Origin: JBGSUE01 sp041753515 | Lineage (GTDB): Bacteria; Patescibacteriota; Microgenomatia; UBA10105; UBA927 | Reading direction: 5' to 3' | DNA length: 28,650 nt | Assembly: GCA_041753515.1 (NCBI GenBank) | Contig: JBGSUE010000012.1 | Location: forward strand, 1 to 28,650 | In this document: piece by piece, positions 1 through 8,059 of the stretch | Layout of the letters: every line of letters starts with the position of its first letter | Position numbering within the stretch: position 1 is the first letter of the stretch | Notes under the pieces: model-generated | Told to the model about the DNA's origin: nothing | Seen by the model: the letters and a program-made list of their open reading frames with translations, nothing else | Databases searched by the model: none | Position numbers and translations under genes: made by a program

Positions 1-4
1 CATC

Positions 5-2083
5 ATGAAACGCTACTGGCCGCAATTATTGCTCTTTTCCGTCTGGATAATTTTTTTCTGGAAATTCATATTCTTGGGAAAACTGCCATTCCCTGGGGAT
101 CTTCTGGTTGCCGAATACCAACCGTGGAAAAGCGAGTCGTACCTCGGGTACCTGCCGGGCACCATGCCAAACAAAGCTCAGTACTTCGACGTCCTTCGTC
201 AGCTGTACCCCTGGAGGGAACAGGGAATTGAGATGATGAAAAACGGGCAGTGGCCACTCTGGAATCCGTACAATTTTTCAGGGAGCCCGCTTCTTGCCAA
301 CCACCAGAGCGCACTCCTGTACCCATTGAATCTCATCTTTTTCCTTGTACCTTTTCCCATAGCATGGTCCATTCTTGTATCCCTCCAACCTCTGTTGGCT
401 TCATGTTTTCTGTATATGTACGCTCGAGTGAAAAAAGTATCCGAAACTTCCTCGCTTATTGCTGCAATCATATTCGGGTATAGTTTATTCTCGAGTGTAT
501 TTTTAGAATACAACACCATTATTCACACGTACCTCTGGATTCCGCTTATTCTCTATGCCGCTGAAAAAAAATACCTCTTTCTTTTTGCATTCACACTCTT
601 CTCATCCGCCATGGCCGGACACCTGCAGACATTCGTCATCTCATTCCTGTTTATTTCAGTATATCTGTTACTATTCACACGCCACAGAGAATTATTCATG
701 ACACTTTTTATTACGCTCGGAACAACTGCTGTCCAATTCTTACCGACCATAGAACTCATCAGAAACTCGGCACGGATCAATCTGGACTACAGTTATCTTG
801 TCAACACCCTTCTCATTCAGCCAAAAGAACTCCTGCTCACCATTGCCCCGGATCTCTTCGGCAATCCCGTGACGCGCAACTACTCGCTTGCCGGTTCATA
901 CCCCGGCCACGCATTGTATATCGGGATACTTCCGCTCTTATTCATCATTCCTGCAATACAAATGATCAAAAAAAACGAGATGCTGAAATTCTTCAGCATG
1001 ACTGCCCTGTTAGTTCTATTATTAGCAACAAATAATCCGATTACAGTAATTATCTACAGTATGCCCATCCCCTTTTTCTTAACCTCATCACCGACCAACA
1101 TGCTGTTTCTGTATACATTTTGCATGGCCATCATGAGCGCCATGCTTTTGGACCGGATACGAATTTCACCCAAGCATCTTATACTTCCGGCGCTACTTCT
1201 CACTCTATCTTATTATTTCCATGAAACGCAGCTGTATCTTGTGACACTTGTTTTTACCGCAACAGCACTTCTTATGTTTAAAAAAAACCGCTTGACGGTG
1301 TTAATATTAATATTCGTTATTGCGGGTGATTTTTTCTATTATTTCCAAAAATTCAACCCCTTTGTTGATCCGGTACTTGTGTATCCGGAAACGAAAATCG
1401 GTACTTGGCTCAAAGAGAATGCCGGATATGATCGTTTCTGGGGGTATGGCAATGCCCGCATTGAGGCAAACTTTGCGACTTCACTGCGCGTATATTCTCC
1501 TGACGGCTACGATCCCTTGTATCCAAAATGGTATGGGGCACTTCTTACCGGTTCCACCAGATCCGATGCTGTCATAACACCCGGATTCGGGGAAACAGAC
1601 TTTATGGATAAACCCGATAGACTCGAACTTCTGAAAACTCTGGGGGTCCGCTATGTTTTGGACCGGGATGATAACGGTTCGACGGAAAACACTTTTCCGC
1701 CTGACCGTTTTTCTCTTATTGAACAAATCGACGGGTGGAATATTTTTGAATACAGAGATGCAAAACCCCGCGCCATGACAACGAATGCGGCTGCAGTCAT
1801 CAATCAGTATACGCCGCTTTATAAAACGTTTACGGTCACGGCAGGCGATGACACAGAATTCGTGCTTTCAGATACCTGGTATCCCGGATGGGTGGGGACA
1901 ATTGATAATGAAATAGTGTATATCGAAAAATATCAGGGAGCGCTCCAGAAATTACCTCTGTTGGTTGATGACTTTACGGTGTCTTTGCAGTACCATCCGA
2001 AATCATTCATTGCCGGTGGTACAATCAGCATACTAAGCGTTCTATTATTATTTATTTATAAACAAAGTATAAAAAAGAAATAG
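5..2083 (+). CDS. YfhO-family GT-C-like membrane glycosyltransferase (paralogue A)
   Basis: Likely a multi-pass membrane protein that moves a sugar from a polyprenyl-phosphate donor to an acceptor outside the membrane, as proposed for YfhO in lipoteichoic acid glycosylation. It has 692 residues. After an N-terminal helix come GKLPFPGD (25-32), an acidic loop motif typical of GT-C enzymes, then PLWNPYNFSG (84-93), AGHLQT (204-209) and APDLFGNPVT (281-290). All recur at nearly the same positions in the genes at 8915-11035 and 12176-14284. About a dozen helices are followed by a soluble C-terminal part with WYPGW (625-629) and a last helix at about 667-685, which the two paralogues lack. The start is 4 bases from the window edge, so no ribosome site is visible. 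It fits because the N-termini of all three paralogues align. The family call is strong; sugar and acceptor are unknown. Confidence 0.85.
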   Translation: MKRYWPQLLLFSVWIIFFWKFIFLGKLPFPGDLLVAEYQPWKSESYLGYLPGTMPNKAQYFDVLRQLYPWREQGIEMMKNGQWPLWNPYNFSGSPLLANHQSALLYPLNLIFFLVPFPIAWSILVSLQPLLASCFLYMYARVKKVSETSSLIAAIIFGYSLFSSVFLEYNTIIHTYLWIPLILYAAEKKYLFLFAFTLFSSAMAGHLQTFVISFLFISVYLLLFTRHRELFMTLFITLGTTAVQFLPTIELIRNSARINLDYSYLVNTLLIQPKELLLTIAPDLFGNPVTRNYSLAGSYPGHALYIGILPLLFIIPAIQMIKKNEMLKFFSMTALLVLLLATNNPITVIIYSMPIPFFLTSSPTNMLFLYTFCMAIMSAMLLDRIRISPKHLILPALLLTLSYYFHETQLYLVTLVFTATALLMFKKNRLTVLILIFVIAGDFFYYFQKFNPFVDPVLVYPETKIGTWLKENAGYDRFWGYGNARIEANFATSLRVYSPDGYDPLYPKWYGALLTGSTRSDAVITPGFGETDFMDKPDRLELLKTLGVRYVLDRDDNGSTENTFPPDRFSLIEQIDGWNIFEYRDAKPRAMTTNAAAVINQYTPLYKTFTVTAGDDTEFVLSDTWYPGWVGTIDNEIVYIEKYQGALQKLPLLVDDFTVSLQYHPKSFIAGGTISILSVLLLFIYKQSIKKK

Positions 2084-2085
2084 CG

Positions 2086-2147
2086 AGATTCTTCGTTTCA
2101 CTCAGAATGACATTCATTATTGTCATTCTGAACGCAGTGAAGAATCT
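2086..2147. repeat. REP-like inverted repeat, copy 1
   Basis: Two 27-base arms (2086-2112 and 2121-2147) are inverted copies of each other with 22 of 27 positions matching and an 8-base loop (2113-2120). The outer 9 and inner 11 bases of the arms pair perfectly. Each arm, read outward from the loop, has the form GTCATTCTGA, then a variable middle, then GAAGAATC. The same form recurs at 7970-8049. It fills most of the 93-base gap after the YfhO gene. The RNA hairpin could act as a terminator or mRNA stabiliser for that gene, although only an AT-rich stretch, not a clean U tract, follows it. I have the impression that such GTCATTCTGAG...GAAGAATC elements are widespread in environmental genomes; a search is needed to confirm. 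Confidence 0.8.
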
Positions 2148-2176
2148 AGTCTAAATATTTTCGACTTGACTGGTAT

Positions 2177-3778
2177 ATGAAAAAAGAAATTTTTCTCTTA
2201 TTAATTATACTGTGTGTTGCTATACTTCTTCGGTTTTATAAACTCGGGGAAATTCCCAACGGCCTCTATCAGGATGAAACAGCGATCGGTTACAACGCTT
2301 ACTCGATCCTAAAAACCGGAAAAGACGAACATGGGATTGCGTACCCCCTGTATTTCAAGTCTTTCGGCGACTGGAAACTTCCAGTCTACATCTATCTGAC
2401 AGCTGCATCCGAGGCACTATTTGGCCTCACCCCTTTTGCTGTCAGATTACCAGCGGCATTATCAGGCACTCTCACCGTTCTGGTTTTTTATTTTCTCATA
2501 AGAAGAATTACAAAAAACAGCACACTTGCCCTTATTTCCATGGCACTTCTTGCCGTCAATCCGTGGCATGTATTCTACAGCAGGGCCGCATTTGAAGTGT
2601 CCATAGCACTTCTTTTTTATCTTTCAGGCTTTTACCTTTTTCCTTTTTCCTTTTTCCTGTCAGTCCTTTGTTTTATTCTAGCTCTCTATACCTATAATCT
2701 CACACGCCTCCTGTCCCCTCTGTTTTTCATCGTTCTTCTCATTTTTCACAAGAAAGAGTACAAAAGTTTACCAGTTTATACAAGGTATTTTACCCTTATT
2801 TTGGCCTTCATATTGCTTATCCCATTCATGAGTACTATTTTTTCACATGGCGGTGTAACCTCTGCATCAGGAACACTCATTACCTCAAGTGCCGCCATAC
2901 AGGCACCGCTTCTGGAACTTAAAAGTTATGCGACGGATATTCCTGTTGTATCCAAATCAATTCTTGCCATGCCGGTTCTTACCGTTTGGAAATATATTCA
3001 AAACGTAATTTCATATTTTTCAGTTCCTTTTTATTTCATTAACGGTTCAAGCCACGGAAATCATGGTATAGGTTCGATGGGGCTTTTTTACCTTTTTGAA
3101 CTGCCGTTCATCATCATCGGTGTATTCAATATAAAACATCCATCGATAAAAATATTCGGAATATGGGCAGTAATCACTGTCCTTGCCGCATCCCTCACCC
3201 GCGACGTGCCGCATGCAACCCGCAGTTTTTTCATCCTTCCGTTCATGATAACTGCTGGGGCTATTGGATTGCTGAAAATATATACGTATAAAAACAGAAT
3301 TCTGCAGACTCTCGTTTCTGTGCTCATGTTCTACAGCGTCGGGTTCTTTCTGTTTTCCTATTTCATCAGGTTTCCGGTGGCCTATGCACCACAATGGAGA
3401 AGCCAGGATAAAGCAGTGTCTGAATATCTGGGTAAAATGCCAAATGCAGCAATTGATCCGGATTCCGGTTTTATCTATTCTTCGCTCTTATTTTACTCCG
3501 CTTTTGATCCGGAAACATTTCAAAAAACGGCTACGTGGTCCTCGGATGATTCCGAGGGTTTCAGCTTCCCTGTTTCATTCGGAAAATTCAAGATTGCGGA
3601 TCCGGAATCGCTTTCTGCCGGAAGCCAAATCCTTACTAAACCCGGCTTCACGGGAAATGCAACCGTTCTCCAATCGTTTACCTATCCGCAAAGGCCTGTC
3701 GTAATATCCGACGGACAGAATATTCTGCAGTATCCGACAGCCGATCCTGCCTATTTAATCGTTCAGACCGATGAATAA
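2177..3778 (+). CDS. GT39/ArnT-like GT-C glycosyltransferase (tandem copy 1)
   Basis: Probable polyprenyl-phosphate-sugar-dependent transferase acting on the outer face of the membrane. It has 533 residues. An N-terminal helix (about 4-19) is followed by the first outer loop with the DE pair at 33-34 in YQDETAIGYNAYS, the catalytic acidic motif of PMT/ArnT enzymes. The loop goes on through LKTGKDEHG and a KLP motif and is nearly the same in the next gene. Roughly ten further helices and a C-terminal soluble tail of about 130 residues follow. The tail differs from that of its paralogue. The stop overlaps the start of the next gene by 8 bases, so the two are probably co-translated. No Shine-Dalgarno motif is seen before the start. 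A heptanucleotide tandem repeat lies inside the gene at 2635-2657. Donor and acceptor are unknown. Confidence 0.82.
   Translation: MKKEIFLLLIILCVAILLRFYKLGEIPNGLYQDETAIGYNAYSILKTGKDEHGIAYPLYFKSFGDWKLPVYIYLTAASEALFGLTPFAVRLPAALSGTLTVLVFYFLIRRITKNSTLALISMALLAVNPWHVFYSRAAFEVSIALLFYLSGFYLFPFSFFLSVLCFILALYTYNLTRLLSPLFFIVLLIFHKKEYKSLPVYTRYFTLILAFILLIPFMSTIFSHGGVTSASGTLITSSAAIQAPLLELKSYATDIPVVSKSILAMPVLTVWKYIQNVISYFSVPFYFINGSSHGNHGIGSMGLFYLFELPFIIIGVFNIKHPSIKIFGIWAVITVLAASLTRDVPHATRSFFILPFMITAGAIGLLKIYTYKNRILQTLVSVLMFYSVGFFLFSYFIRFPVAYAPQWRSQDKAVSEYLGKMPNAAIDPDSGFIYSSLLFYSAFDPETFQKTATWSSDDSEGFSFPVSFGKFKIADPESLSAGSQILTKPGFTGNATVLQSFTYPQRPVVISDGQNILQYPTADPAYLIVQTDE
2635..2657 (+). repeat. Heptanucleotide tandem repeat (CCTTTTT x3 + CC) inside a GT39 gene
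   Basis: Three perfect tandem copies of CCTTTTT followed by CC lie in the coding sequence and encode a stretch of Phe, Pro, Ser and Leu in a membrane helix. The unit is not a multiple of three, so gain or loss of one copy would shift the frame and truncate the protein. The tract is short, so it may be simple T-richness of membrane codons. Confidence 0.85.
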
Positions 3779-5402
3779 AACACAGCTTTTTATACTCATT
3801 TGTATCGTTGCGGCAGGCGCATTCCTGAGGTTTTTCAAAATCACATCGATCCCAGCTCCCGTTTCCCATGATGAGGCGGCAATTGCGTATAACGCGTATT
3901 CACTTCTTAAAACGGGAAAGGATGAATACGGCATACCGTTTCCCCTCCTGTTTCGGTCATTTGATGATTATAAACTTCCCGGAATGATCTATTCAACTGC
4001 GCTATCCGTGTGGGCATTTGGCCTGAATGAACTCGGTGTACGGTTCCCATCCGCCCTGTTCGGCACCCTTTCTATCATAATTTTTTTTCTCATATCTAAA
4101 GAATTTTTTCAGTCTACCGTCTACTCTCTATTATCTACCGTCTATTTCTCCCTCTCCCCCTGGGCAATCAATTTTTCCAGACAGAATTTCGAATCAAACG
4201 GAGCCCTCTTTTTTCTCATACTCGGCGTGTATTTTCTGATTAAATTCAACAGAGAGACGTCATCCCTGATCTATGCTGCGATTAGTTTTACCGCATCCAT
4301 TTATTTTTATTATTCCGTCAGGCTGATTATCCCGTTTATTTTACTGGCATCGCTCACTGTCTATTTTAAAGATCTGAAAAAAGACATAAAAACCACACTT
4401 GTATCGGTTTGTACTGGCTTGATCCTCATCGCCCCGTTCGTTCCTTCTCTTGTATCCCGCGGAGGGTTTGAGCGAATAAAAATGGTCAGCGTGATGAATG
4501 ATGAAGAATATATTAAGCGGCAGGAAGCGTACAGCAATATCATTGCCGGAAGAAATACCCTTTTGAATAGAATTATCCATAACCGGAGGGTGGCGCTTGC
4601 CCAAACAATAGCATCCAATTACATAAAAAATATCTCATATGAGCATGTATTCATAAAAGGAACAGGCAGAAACGGACTTGTCTACCGGTTTGAACTGCCG
4701 CTGATTCTTGCCGGTATTATATTTCTCATGAAATCAAAAACTAAACTGAAATGGATACTCATCACATTGCTTGTAAGTTTTCCTTTGCCGGGTGCATTTT
4801 CCACCAACCAGCCTAACGCCCTGCGCACCCTTCCCGGAGCGCCTATTCTATCTTTACTCTCCGGTCTTGGGACGGTGTATATATTTGAAGCATTAAAAAA
4901 TACAAATTATAAAATAGTATTTTCTGTCGTTCTGTCTCTCAGCCTTCTGTCTTCCGTCACCGGTTTTTACGGTTCCTATTTCACCAAGTTTCCATATGAT
5001 GAGCCAAAAAAATTCGGCGACGGACAGAAGCAGATGGTGATATATGTCGCTGAAAACCGGCATCAATATGATACGGTCATCATTAGCGGATACTATTGGC
5101 GACCGTATATATTCACATTATTCTGGCAACAATATGACCCTGTTTTATATCATCAAACGGGAACACCGGAACAGTTTGACAAATATATTTTTACAAAAGC
5201 CGCCTGGGATCATACCGGCATTGACCTCTCCGACCCGGCTCTTAATCTCTCAGAACTCACGCAAAATCCCGATTCTACGCTTTTTATTCTCGCTCCTTCC
5301 GATTTTGACACGCACCGGCAACAACTTCGAAAAATTGATTCTATCACTGGATTATACGCAAAAGAAGTATACGTAACTGCTACTCTGATTTCACATCCTT
5401 GA
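3771..5402 (+). CDS. GT39/ArnT-like GT-C glycosyltransferase (tandem copy 2)
   Basis: Paralogue of the gene before it, with 543 residues. The first helix is followed by a loop with the DE pair at 34-35 (VSHDEAAIAYNAYS), then LKTGKDEYG, SFDDYKLP and VRFPSALFGTL. These match copy 1 almost residue for residue, which points to a tandem duplication. The middle holds multiple helices. The C-terminal tail (about 400-543) is soluble and unlike copy 1, so acceptor choice may differ. The start ATG lies inside the last codons of copy 1 (8-base overlap, no Shine-Dalgarno), which suggests translational coupling. The 3' end overlaps the convergent gene on the other strand by 23 bases with no terminator between. 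An in-frame 11-base direct repeat with a 21-base period lies at 4113-4144. Expected role: sugar transfer from a lipid-phosphate carrier outside the cell. Confidence 0.82.
   Translation: MNKTQLFILICIVAAGAFLRFFKITSIPAPVSHDEAAIAYNAYSLLKTGKDEYGIPFPLLFRSFDDYKLPGMIYSTALSVWAFGLNELGVRFPSALFGTLSIIIFFLISKEFFQSTVYSLLSTVYFSLSPWAINFSRQNFESNGALFFLILGVYFLIKFNRETSSLIYAAISFTASIYFYYSVRLIIPFILLASLTVYFKDLKKDIKTTLVSVCTGLILIAPFVPSLVSRGGFERIKMVSVMNDEEYIKRQEAYSNIIAGRNTLLNRIIHNRRVALAQTIASNYIKNISYEHVFIKGTGRNGLVYRFELPLILAGIIFLMKSKTKLKWILITLLVSFPLPGAFSTNQPNALRTLPGAPILSLLSGLGTVYIFEALKNTNYKIVFSVVLSLSLLSSVTGFYGSYFTKFPYDEPKKFGDGQKQMVIYVAENRHQYDTVIISGYYWRPYIFTLFWQQYDPVLYHQTGTPEQFDKYIFTKAAWDHTGIDLSDPALNLSELTQNPDSTLFILAPSDFDTHRQQLRKIDSITGLYAKEVYVTATLISHP
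4113..4144 (+). repeat. Direct repeat, 11 bp with 21-bp period, within GT39 copy 2
   Basis: TCTACCGTCTA occurs at 4113-4123 and again at 4134-4144 in the same reading frame. It encodes STVYSLLSTVYFSL, a seven-residue pattern repeated in a membrane helix. The matching helix of the tandem paralogue has about the same length but no such repeat. Confidence 0.8.
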
Positions 5403-7032
5403 TGATTCCTGCTTCCAGTAGACGTCTGATAATTTCGTCTTTGCGGGATGTGTCGAAATTAAAATCGCGGTCTATTACAAAATCCTGTGTATCACCCATG
5501 GTGTAGCGATATTCATGCTTCGGATCATCCAGTTGGTACAACTGGAAATACCCACGATCCAGAAATTCCTGCATAAAATAGTTAAATTCATGCGCATTTC
5601 CGCCCCATGGGGCATACCCTCTCCGAAATACAATGACCAGCGGTTTATTTTTTTTCAGATCTGCAATCAATTCATCTTTAATTTTTGATGAAGCGGCATG
5701 CTGAAGAAACCAGTGATACTTGCTTGGCTGGTTTTCGGTTTTCAGATACCAATTCTCCTTAAAATCAAACGGACCGATGTACACATAATCACCAGGACTT
5801 ACAAACCGGTTGAGATACTGTGCTATCTGGGGACGGTCATAAATAAGCGGCATGGTACCCATGTATTTCGGGTAGAAAATGTTTAAAAAATTCTGAAAAA
5901 AGAATAGTGCGGTTGCTGCCATATACAACGTAAGCGTGACAGACAGGACAACTGCCATGGCATCCCTGGATTTTTTTACTGTATGCAAAGCAAAAAATCC
6001 TGCAAATACGCTTATGACAAAATACATTGACGACTGGTAATCTGTCTGCTTAAAGCTGGATGGATTTGACCGGGCGCATGCATATATGAGCGCATACAGG
6101 AAGATAAAACCCAGCAAATATCTTTTATTTTTCCATGCCGCATAGATAAATGTTGCAGATGATAGAACAAGTGTTCCGATAAGGGGATCGAAAAAATTGA
6201 GTCCTGCAATGCCGGTGAGTGGCGGAATATAATTGTTGAAAAATTCATGGGCTAAAATGATGGCATACCGGACAGGATTAAACCGGGTGCCCGGTTCGCG
6301 AGGGTAGTTATATATATAATACTCCTGATTGTAGGTAACATTGGCAAAATACCAGTCTTTCAAACCTCCGGTTACCAGGAAAAATCCGAAATAAAGGATA
6401 AAGGGAGCTGCAATAGACATGAACGCAGTCAAAACTGCTCTCTTTTTATTATTTCTGCTAATAACATACATATATCCTGCACACCCCAAAAGACCTATCA
6501 CCATGAAGGAAAAAGTCATGGAGGTACACCACACGAAAAAGAGAAACGCCGTAACAATAGCAAGATCGGCAAGTTCAAATTTTTCGCGGTAAAATCCTTT
6601 TATCATAAGAATCATAAGCGGCGGGATCATAAAATATGCGGCAAGAGTATCCGCCAGAAGCATCTGCCCCCAAAAATATGTACCTGCAAGTGCAACAAAC
6701 AGAAGTCCCCAAAGATAGTAATCAATATTCTTCTGGATAACCCGGCTTTTTACGATAAAATAACCGGTTGTGAAGTTGAAAAAATAGGTAATGGCTAAAA
6801 GAATCCTGAACCGGATAAAACTCGTACCGGAAAACGGCAATATACATGATGCTACTACATATGCTCCTGGTTGATGATGCTGGAACCAGTCCCGGTACGG
6901 GATTTTCCCTTCGGTGATATACCTCCCGCCCAGTATGCTGTCATATTCATCGGGATATTCCTCATGAAATGTATTAACAAAAAGAAGGGTGAAAAGAAGA
7001 CCAAAAATTAAAACCAAACTATATTTTTTCAT
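5380..7032 (-). CDS. GT39-like GT-C glycosyltransferase
   Basis: Polytopic protein of 550 residues, likely an outer-face glycosyltransferase. After helix 1 (about 5-20) the first loop carries EEYPDEYD, with DE at 28-29 as the probable catalytic acidic pair. It is followed by GGRYITEGKIPYRDWF and HHQPGAY (up to about residue 58), a pattern I associate with PMT-2/ArnT-like proteins. Some ten helices and a soluble C-terminal tail of about 150 residues rich in aromatic residues follow. It starts within the stop of the upstream GT2 gene (ATGA, 4-base overlap), so the two form an operon. A weak AGGG lies just before the start. Its 3' end runs 23 bases into the convergent GT39 gene. It is more distant from the GT39 pair at 2177-5402 than they are from each other. 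Substrate unknown. Confidence 0.75.
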   Translation of the reverse strand: MKKYSLVLIFGLLFTLLFVNTFHEEYPDEYDSILGGRYITEGKIPYRDWFQHHQPGAYVVASCILPFSGTSFIRFRILLAITYFFNFTTGYFIVKSRVIQKNIDYYLWGLLFVALAGTYFWGQMLLADTLAAYFMIPPLMILMIKGFYREKFELADLAIVTAFLFFVWCTSMTFSFMVIGLLGCAGYMYVISRNNKKRAVLTAFMSIAAPFILYFGFFLVTGGLKDWYFANVTYNQEYYIYNYPREPGTRFNPVRYAIILAHEFFNNYIPPLTGIAGLNFFDPLIGTLVLSSATFIYAAWKNKRYLLGFIFLYALIYACARSNPSSFKQTDYQSSMYFVISVFAGFFALHTVKKSRDAMAVVLSVTLTLYMAATALFFFQNFLNIFYPKYMGTMPLIYDRPQIAQYLNRFVSPGDYVYIGPFDFKENWYLKTENQPSKYHWFLQHAASSKIKDELIADLKKNKPLVIVFRRGYAPWGGNAHEFNYFMQEFLDRGYFQLYQLDDPKHEYRYTMGDTQDFVIDRDFNFDTSRKDEIIRRLLEAGIIKDVKSE

Positions 7033-7934
7033 AGTACCCTGTCAGATACAATTTCCTGTATACGTGACTGATCATATCTGCGCTTGGCAATCAAAGGAAT
7101 CCGCATGAAAGCTTTTATAAAACCGGCAATGAGAACTGTGTCCCCTTTCACAATGGACTGCATAATACGGATAGGTGTCCAAAAAATATGTTCAAATAAT
7201 AACCCGCGATCTGTAATATTTTTCCAGATGAACGTAAACTGGTTACGGGCGGCTATTACTTTGACGTCGCGCGGGCTGAAAGATGATTTTATAGCGCCGA
7301 TCTCATGGTAATGGTGTACCCGACTTGCAGGTTCAAAATAAATGTTGTATCCGGCTTTGCGTGCACGGTATGACAGATCAATATCTTCCCAGTAAAACGG
7401 ATTATAGATCTGATCCATGCCGCCCAGCATATTCCAAACTGATTTACGAAATGCACCGGATCCGCCAGAAACCCAAGCCGTATCAGTACGGTCCGTTTCC
7501 CCGCGTGTATGGATATAAAATCCTTTCTGCCACGATGCTATTCCCCGGCCACGAGTTACATTACCTCCCGGATCATGACTTACTTCAAAACATCCTACTG
7601 CAAAGACTTTTTCATCACTAAATTTTTCAAGAAGCGGCAGAAGAAAACCAATTTCTGGCTCCACATCGGTATTGAGAAGTACGATAATATCGCCTGTTGC
7701 TTTACTTGCCCCAGCATCCACTGATCCGGAGAAACCTGAATTATCTTTTTTAGCTACAACAATGACATCGTGATGGAATTTTTTAAGATATTCAACAGAT
7801 CCGTCAACAGATGCATCATCAACTACAATTATTTCAGCGCCTTGCGCTGCCTTTTTTACGGCAGTCAGATGTTTTTTCAGCAGATTTTTCCCATTGTAAT
7901 TGGGAAGCACAAACGACACCGATAATTTCTTCAT
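7029..7934 (-). CDS. GT2 glycosyltransferase, rhamnosyltransferase-like
   Basis: Soluble, cytoplasmic GT-A-fold enzyme of 301 residues that should transfer a sugar from a nucleotide donor to a growing lipid-linked glycan. Visible motifs are FVLPNYNG (8-15), VVDDAS (37-42) for nucleotide binding, LLNTD (86-90) in the place of the metal-binding DXD, and YWEDIDLSYRARKAGY (171-186) with the catalytic-base ED pair. The order and spacing match the WbbL/RfbN-like GT2 subgroup, often annotated as rhamnosyltransferase; the sugar itself cannot be read from sequence. A short C-terminal segment of about 60 residues may be membrane-associated. It is first in a two-gene minus-strand unit. The 125 bases upstream hold the second REP-like repeat and an AT-rich stretch with a TATAAC, too weak to call as a promoter. 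Confidence 0.85.
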   Translation of the reverse strand: MKKLSVSFVLPNYNGKNLLKKHLTAVKKAAQGAEIIVVDDASVDGSVEYLKKFHHDVIVVAKKDNSGFSGSVDAGASKATGDIIVLLNTDVEPEIGFLLPLLEKFSDEKVFAVGCFEVSHDPGGNVTRGRGIASWQKGFYIHTRGETDRTDTAWVSGGSGAFRKSVWNMLGGMDQIYNPFYWEDIDLSYRARKAGYNIYFEPASRVHHYHEIGAIKSSFSPRDVKVIAARNQFTFIWKNITDRGLLFEHIFWTPIRIMQSIVKGDTVLIAGFIKAFMRIPLIAKRRYDQSRIQEIVSDRVL

Positions 7935-7969
7935 ACCCAGTACAATTAAGTTATAAATTTGTTTGAAAC

Positions 7970-8049
7970 GTCATTCTGAGCCCGAGTATTCGGGTGAAGA
8001 ATCAAGTTTAAACGAGATCCTTCACTCGCCTTCGGCGGTTCAGGATGAC
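7970..8049. repeat. REP-like inverted repeat, copy 2
   Basis: Arm one is 7970-8003 and arm two 8014-8049. Arm two reversed aligns with arm one over 34 positions without gaps and shares its ends: GTCATYCTGA at one end and GTGAAGRATC at the other. The middles differ, yet each forms its own small hairpin: CCCGA/TCGGG in arm one and CGCC/GGCG in arm two. Compensatory change of this kind argues that the RNA or DNA fold is kept. It occupies most of the 125-base gap between the GT2 gene and the dehydrogenase gene. It is the same family as the repeat at 2086-2147, and the two pairs bracket the four genes between them. Confidence 0.8.
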
Positions 8050-8059
8050 CATTATAGTA

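Noticed and set aside
7935..7969. Promoter upstream of the GT2 gene at 7029-7934
   Set aside because: A TATAAC exists in an AT-rich stretch, but no acceptable -35 at 16-18 bases. The evidence is too thin to list.
2086..8049. CRISPR array or insertion sequence
   Set aside because: The repeats occur as only two inverted pairs with no regular spacers, and no transposase gene or target duplication is seen.
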